Below, one piece after another: positions 59,505-64,000 of a stretch of 64,000 nucleotides of DNA. Numbering within the stretch: position 1 is the first letter of the stretch; every line of letters begins with the position of its first letter. Both the position numbers and the translations under genes were made by a program. The stretch is from contig NW_025408667.1 of NCBI RefSeq assembly GCF_020360975.1, positions 9,114,001 through 9,178,000 on the forward strand, written 5' to 3'. The stretch comes from Hirsutella rhossiliensis (lineage: Eukaryota; Ascomycota; Sordariomycetes; Hypocreales; Ophiocordycipitaceae). The notes beneath the pieces are model-generated. The model made no database searches, was not told where the DNA came from, and saw only the letters and a list, made by a program, of their open reading frames with translations.

Positions 59505-59878
59505 TATTGCGTATACTATATACGTTAATTAACGCTATTACTTAAATTTAATAAGCGGCTATATCTTTTTCGTAATAGTTATAAGCTTAGGTAGAGGGGT
59601 TACCCCTCCGGGAACTTCCTAGTAACTACGTACGTACTTCTTCTAGCTAGCTTAGCGTATACTACCTAAAAGGCCTATAGTTCGAGTCCCGCTAGCGTAA
59701 TTAAGCGCGGTTTTAGTATAGGGCCTACCTATATAAAAATTCCCGCTATAGTCTAGGATATCTAGGTATCCTAGGACGAATTAACCTAATATCCCTAAGG
59801 GGGTATATCGCGTATACTATATACGTTAATTAACGCTATCGCTTATATTTAATAGGCGGCTATATCTTTTTCATAATA
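59505..59878 (+). mobile_element. TRIM-like miniature LTR retroelement, 374 bp
   Basis: Two 73-bp direct repeats (59505-59577 and 59806-59878) flank a 228-bp non-coding interior. Just inside the left repeat is gttataagcttagg, a RIPed half-tRNAiMet primer-binding site. Just before the right repeat is the purine tract ctaaggggg. The flanks are atctt (59500-59504) and atatt (59879-59883), a 4/5 match. It is inserted between the RNase H and integrase of Gyp-2. A B-box-like gttcgagtcc lies at 59680-59689. Confidence 0.7.
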
Positions 59879-59884
59879 ATATTA

Positions 59885-61440
59885 ACTACTATCTATAATA
59901 CCTAGGAAATATAAACCTAGGGAATTAAACCGCGTTTAAGAAGATAAAGCGCTAGTCGAATATATATATATAGTTATAAAATCCTTTATTTAACCTAACT
60001 TATACTAAAAGATCTAGGAAGTATATATAGAAGAACCTAAGTAAGCTAGTATACTAAAGTAGCTTAGAAGTAATAAGTCCTAGGTCGGTCTCTTATTTAT
60101 TTAGTAGAATAGGTTGCTTTACTTATTTAAGTTTAATAGTCGTTATTAGCTCTATATCCTTACTACTTACGCTAAGGAAATTATCGCTAATAACTATATA
60201 TATATATTTTATATTAAATAGTAAAGGATATAAAAAGAGTTATCCTTTACGTTTACTATTACTAGCCTTAAGAAACTTATCGATAGCTTTATTAATAAAT
60301 ATAACGCTTACTATAAGAACTAAACTAACTAGTTAAAGGCCCTTAGTAAGTTAGTTTTAATTACTTCCTTAGCCTTACCTTTCTATATAATTATAATAGA
60401 TTTTATTATAAGGCTTTTAAATATCCTTATAAACTAAACCCTATAAATACTACTTATTAAGGTTTATTATAATATACTACTAATAGTAACTAATAAGTTC
60501 TTAAAAATAAGGCTCCTTATCTTAAGCTATAACTAGTTTATTATAAAGGACTAAGCTAAGGTACTATTTACTAAGTTAATATACTATAATTAAGGGATTC
60601 CTACTTAGATTATCTTTAACTAAGACCTTAATTTCCTTTTAGCGTTTTAAAAAGGACTATAGATAGTATATAGGTTTAAGTTACTAGTATTTATAGCTTA
60701 GTATTACTAAACTAACGGCTTATTAAAATAATATAACTAAGTAGTTAAAACTATACTTTAGTTTTTTATAACCGACTTCTTATCTTATTAATAAGTTAGT
60801 ATATTACTATTACTTTAATTTACCTTTAATAACTCTTACTCTTTAGTAATTAATATTTTTTTAAGCGAGCTACTAACTAAGATATAGATAGATAATAGTA
60901 GGCGATACCTTAAAGAAGGCCCTTTATAGATAAATAGGGAGATACTCTAAGACTAGGCTAGGATCTCGATCGCTTTAGCTTAAGTAGGAATAAAAAGGTA
61001 GTATAACGTAAAGTACTAAGCGCTAGAGTTTAAGCTTAGAGACTAAGTATAGCTCTAGCTAGGAAAGGATATAGTATAGCTAATAGATAGGTAGTAAAGT
61101 TAAAGGAACGCTATATAAAACCGTTTAAAGTTATTAAATAGATCGGCTATTTAGCTTACCGCCTTAACTTAGCTAGATCCTTAAATATCTATAATATTAT
61201 CTTTACTATATAGCTATAGCTAGCTAAATAACTAGATGCTTAACCTAGCTTAGAACTAAATACTAACTACTAGGAAGTTAAAAGAATCCTTAACTTTAGA
61301 ACTTATAAATATAGCTAAAGGACCGCTTATATAAAATACCTTATTAGCTAAAAAGGCTAGCTAAGTAGCTATAATTCTTAGGTAGCCGCTAAGGATATTA
61401 TTACTAAAGACCTTATTAAAGAATTTAATATATAGTAAGG
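59885..61440 (+). pseudogene. Gyp-2 integrase and chromodomain
   Basis: It resumes pol after the TRIM insertion. The integrase core region is at about 60150-60850. A GPF/Y-like module reads KERYIKPFKVIKQIGYLAYRLNLARSL near 61100-61190. The chromodomain at about 61250-61435 shows RILNFRTYKQRTAYIKYLI followed by a YNS-VAAKDI segment and a DLIKEFN helix, with Trp codons now TAG. This marks Gyp-2 as a chromovirus distinct from Gyp-1. Confidence 0.72.
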
Positions 61441-61498
61441 AGCGTTATAAAGTTATATTACTTATACTTAGAAGCTTTACGCGCGCGCTATATAATAA

Positions 61499-63640
61499 TA
61501 TAAGCTACTATAGCTAAGAGAGAAATAATAGTATATAGTATATACTATTATTATTCGTTCTCTTAGAAGTCTAAGGATAGGTTAACTAGCTAATAAGTAT
61601 TACTAAGCCGCTTATAGTAAATAGTAATTTAATTTTATATTTTAGTACTTATATTTATTTTTACTTTAGGAACCTAATTTCCTTATACTTTTATACCCCT
61701 TTATTTATATTAAACCGCGCTACTCTTATACTTATATTTAAGGTTCCCGCTATCTAAGTCTATAAGTATTATAGTAAGGACTTAGTATTTCCTTAGTATT
61801 TCTCTAACTAAATCTACTATTAACCGCTATACTTAAGCCTTAAGGGATTCTACTAAGTAGTTTAACTATATAAGAATAAAGTAAAGCTCCTTTATAACCT
61901 TAAGTTTAATATAGCTATATTTATTAAGTAGAAATAGGATAATTATAATATATATACTAACTATTATAACCTCCTTACTAAGAAAGGATATAATCTTAAT
62001 ATAGGCTTAGTAGAAACTAATATAGACTATACCCCTTTATCTCTTTTTTTATTTAAAGCCTATAATTTATATAAATATAACTAGCTATACTTCTTTACGC
62101 TTTATAGCGCTACTACTTATTATATTACTACTAAAACTCTTATAACTATATAAATTAATAGGAATATAATATTAACTATCTACTTATAGTATATTAGCGC
62201 TTTTTATTGCCTTATTCTTAGTACTTTTTTATAAGTATACTTTAATAACTATACCTTATCGCTATTAAGCTCTAGTAATCTATTTAGCGACTTACTACCC
62301 TTAGTTTTAAGTATTATAAGGAAAACCCTTAGTACCCCTTATAATACTTATAAGTAGTTTACCTTATCGTTTAATAAAAATAGGCTTCTTTTCTTATTAC
62401 TACGCGACTTAAATAAGGCTATCTTCCTTAATAAAACTAAGATAATAACTAGCGCCCTTAAAACTATATAAATCGCTACTATCTTAGCCGACGTTATTAA
62501 TAAGCTCTTATTAAAATTAGTTGCCTTTATAAATACTAAGATACTTAAGATCGTTGCTACTATTACTAGTATAAAGTACCTTCTTACTTATTTAAAGATA
62601 TTTAAAGCTATTATTATAAAGGAGCGCGAGGCTATTAATATACTAAGAACCTATAAGTTTAAAGAGAGCCTTAACTATACCTTAGCTAAGACTAAAGGAT
62701 CTAATATAGTAGACCTTACCTTCGACGAGCTATTAAGGAACCTATTTACTAGACGCTTACTTACTACTACCGCGGCCTTACCCTTTACTCCTTTTAAGTA
62801 AGCTAACCTATTTACTAAGGAATAAGCCTTAATACTAGTTTAATAAAACCTTAACCCCTTCTAGGTTCTAAGCTATAGAAAACCTAGACTATTCCTTATT
62901 ATGCCTTTTATAGTATATTATAATAACCTAAGCGATATAGACGACTATATAAGTATTATCTACTTTAAGTTAAAAGCGCTAGTTTATAAAGCCTTAAACG
63001 TAGCTATAATTTAAGTAAATTTATTCGCTACTATTTATAAGGAGGCCGACGCCGACCTCTTACTTAGTTAGTATACCGCCCTTACTAAAGTACCCGCTAG
63101 CCTAATCTATTAGTTTGCTTTTACCGCTTACCTCTTAAATAACTTACTCGAGCTCGCTATAGTATACTAAAGAGCCGCTTATATAAGCCCCTTATATAAC
63201 CTTAAATAATACTTATAGTATACTTATTTATAAAGCCTTTAATATATAGGATGCCCTAGCTAACGTACTAGTAGGCCCTAAGGAACTAATAAAGAAGGAA
63301 GCTAAGGAGGAGATTCCCTATCTTACTCTTACCCTTATAGCGTAAGACGGTCGGTTACTAAGTTAGCCTCGTTATATCCCTAGTCTTATTTATTTTTTTA
63401 CTAGCTTAGCTATAAAGCGCCCTTAGTTATAATTAGTTTTCCTTAGCTTAGCTATACTACGCCCTTAGCCCTACTTATTTATTACCTTAGTTTAGCTACT
63501 TAGCGCCCTTAATCTTAGTAGTATTTTACTCTTAGCTTAGCCGCCTTACGCCTTTAGTATTAGTTATACTAGGTTACGTTTTAAATAAAATATAAGTTAT
63601 CTCTTATACTAACCTTAAAAATCTATATAACTTTACTATA
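61499..63640 (+). repeat. G3p, LTR plus downstream region, inverted copy of G3m
   Basis: The LTR starts tataagctactatag at 61499. It contains a hairpin with 12-bp arms at 61524-61535 and 61541-61552. From about 62080 the sequence matches the reverse complement of 22067-19730 and lacks the two solo LTRs found there. Readable peptide stretches (for example around 62580-62780) are shared, but no family is recognised. It lies between the Gyp-2 chromodomain and a Gyp-2-type LTR, so it either inserted there or is a separate adjacent element. Confidence 0.6.
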
Positions 63641-63720
63641 ATTCCTTATTAGCGTAACTCCTACTTAAATACCGCGGGAGACTAATAAGGATATTAGTTA
63701 ATTCTTTCGCTTTAGGTATT

Positions 63721-64000
63721 TATTATAGGATACCCTATAGTCGATAATCTAGGTACCTATAATAATATCTACTTCCTTTAAGAAAGTTACCTTTAACTCT
63801 TTAAAGCTCTTTATAAAAGAAGGAACTTAAAAGCTACTAAGTAAATTCTAAGAAATTACCTAGAAATCCTAGAAATAATACCTAAGTAGATTATATTAAT
63901 ATTTTATAGAGATTTCCCTTAAAGATATATTATATAGGGAATATACTATAATTTCCTAAGTAATAATAGCTTTTTAGGGATTATACTAATATTTCTTTAA
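63721..64000 (+). repeat. Second Gyp-2-type LTR, cut by the window edge
   Basis: It aligns with 53622-53905 with mainly transition differences (ggatagtttatag versus ggataccctatag near the start). It may be the 3' LTR of Gyp-2 with G3p inserted before it. No clear polypurine tract precedes it, so this is not certain. Confidence 0.65.

Noticed and set aside
59641..59699. Second tRNA-like sequence with A-box (tagcttagcg) and B-box (gttcgagtcc) inside the TRIM
   Set aside because: A-to-B-box spacing is too short, and the acceptor strands do not pair. At most it is a fragment.
1..64000. CRISPR arrays, rRNA genes, bacterial operons
   Set aside because: There are no spaced short repeats, rRNA-like segments or Shine-Dalgarno-led gene strings. 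Everything points to a fungal repeat block.

Overview
The window looks like an AT-rich, heterochromatic block from a filamentous ascomycete (Pezizomycotina). It is built almost entirely from nested transposable elements that have been through repeat-induced point mutation (RIP). CA and TG dinucleotides are nearly absent over most of the sequence while CG is often kept, TA/TAG/CTA words are very common, and copies of one repeat differ almost only by C-to-T and G-to-A changes. Old coding frames are riddled with TAG/TAA where CAG, CAA or TGG are expected. I see no convincing host gene. Element names below (Gyp-1, Cop-1 and so on) are my own labels, not database names.

Layout. 1-80 is un-mutated sequence of unknown origin. 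81-16876 is an old minus-strand Ty3/Gypsy chromovirus (Gyp-1B). It is split by a plus-strand, internally deleted relative (Gyp-1A, 2282-6799, TSD ttagc) and by a minus-strand Ty1/Copia element (Cop-1a, 10516-16854, TSD ataat). 16877-19720 is the 5' half of a second Copia family (Cop-2, minus). 19721-26299 is a minus-strand repeat with an LTR (G3m). It carries two probable solo LTRs and a strikingly un-RIPed, RT-deleted Copia element (Cop-4, 22073-25614, TSD tagta). 26300-39340 is an old Cop-1 copy holding a MITE-like insert and a younger complete Cop-1 copy (31536-37873, TSD atttc). 39341-40075 is a Cop-2-type LTR. 40076-42640 is a Tad-like LINE fragment (minus). 42831-51708 is an unidentified element split by a third full-length Cop-1 (43812-50133, TSD gtaat). 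51709-52085 is a second MITE copy. 53500-53621 is a fragment of a miniature retroelement. 53622-61498 is another Gypsy chromovirus (Gyp-2, plus) containing a GC-rich tRNA-like insert and a TRIM element. 61499-63640 is a second copy of G3 in the opposite orientation. 63721-64000 is another copy of the Gyp-2 LTR, cut by the window edge.

The most interesting points are these. (1) Gyp-1 carries an ORF antisense to pol, between pol and the 3' LTR, seen in two copies. (2) A 374-bp TRIM has a PPT/LTR junction and primer-binding site that mirror Cop-1, so Cop-1 may have mobilised it. (3) One Copia element that lost RT and RNase H is free of RIP inside a heavily RIPed block. (4) The nesting order, target-site duplications and graded RIP load give a relative history of insertion.
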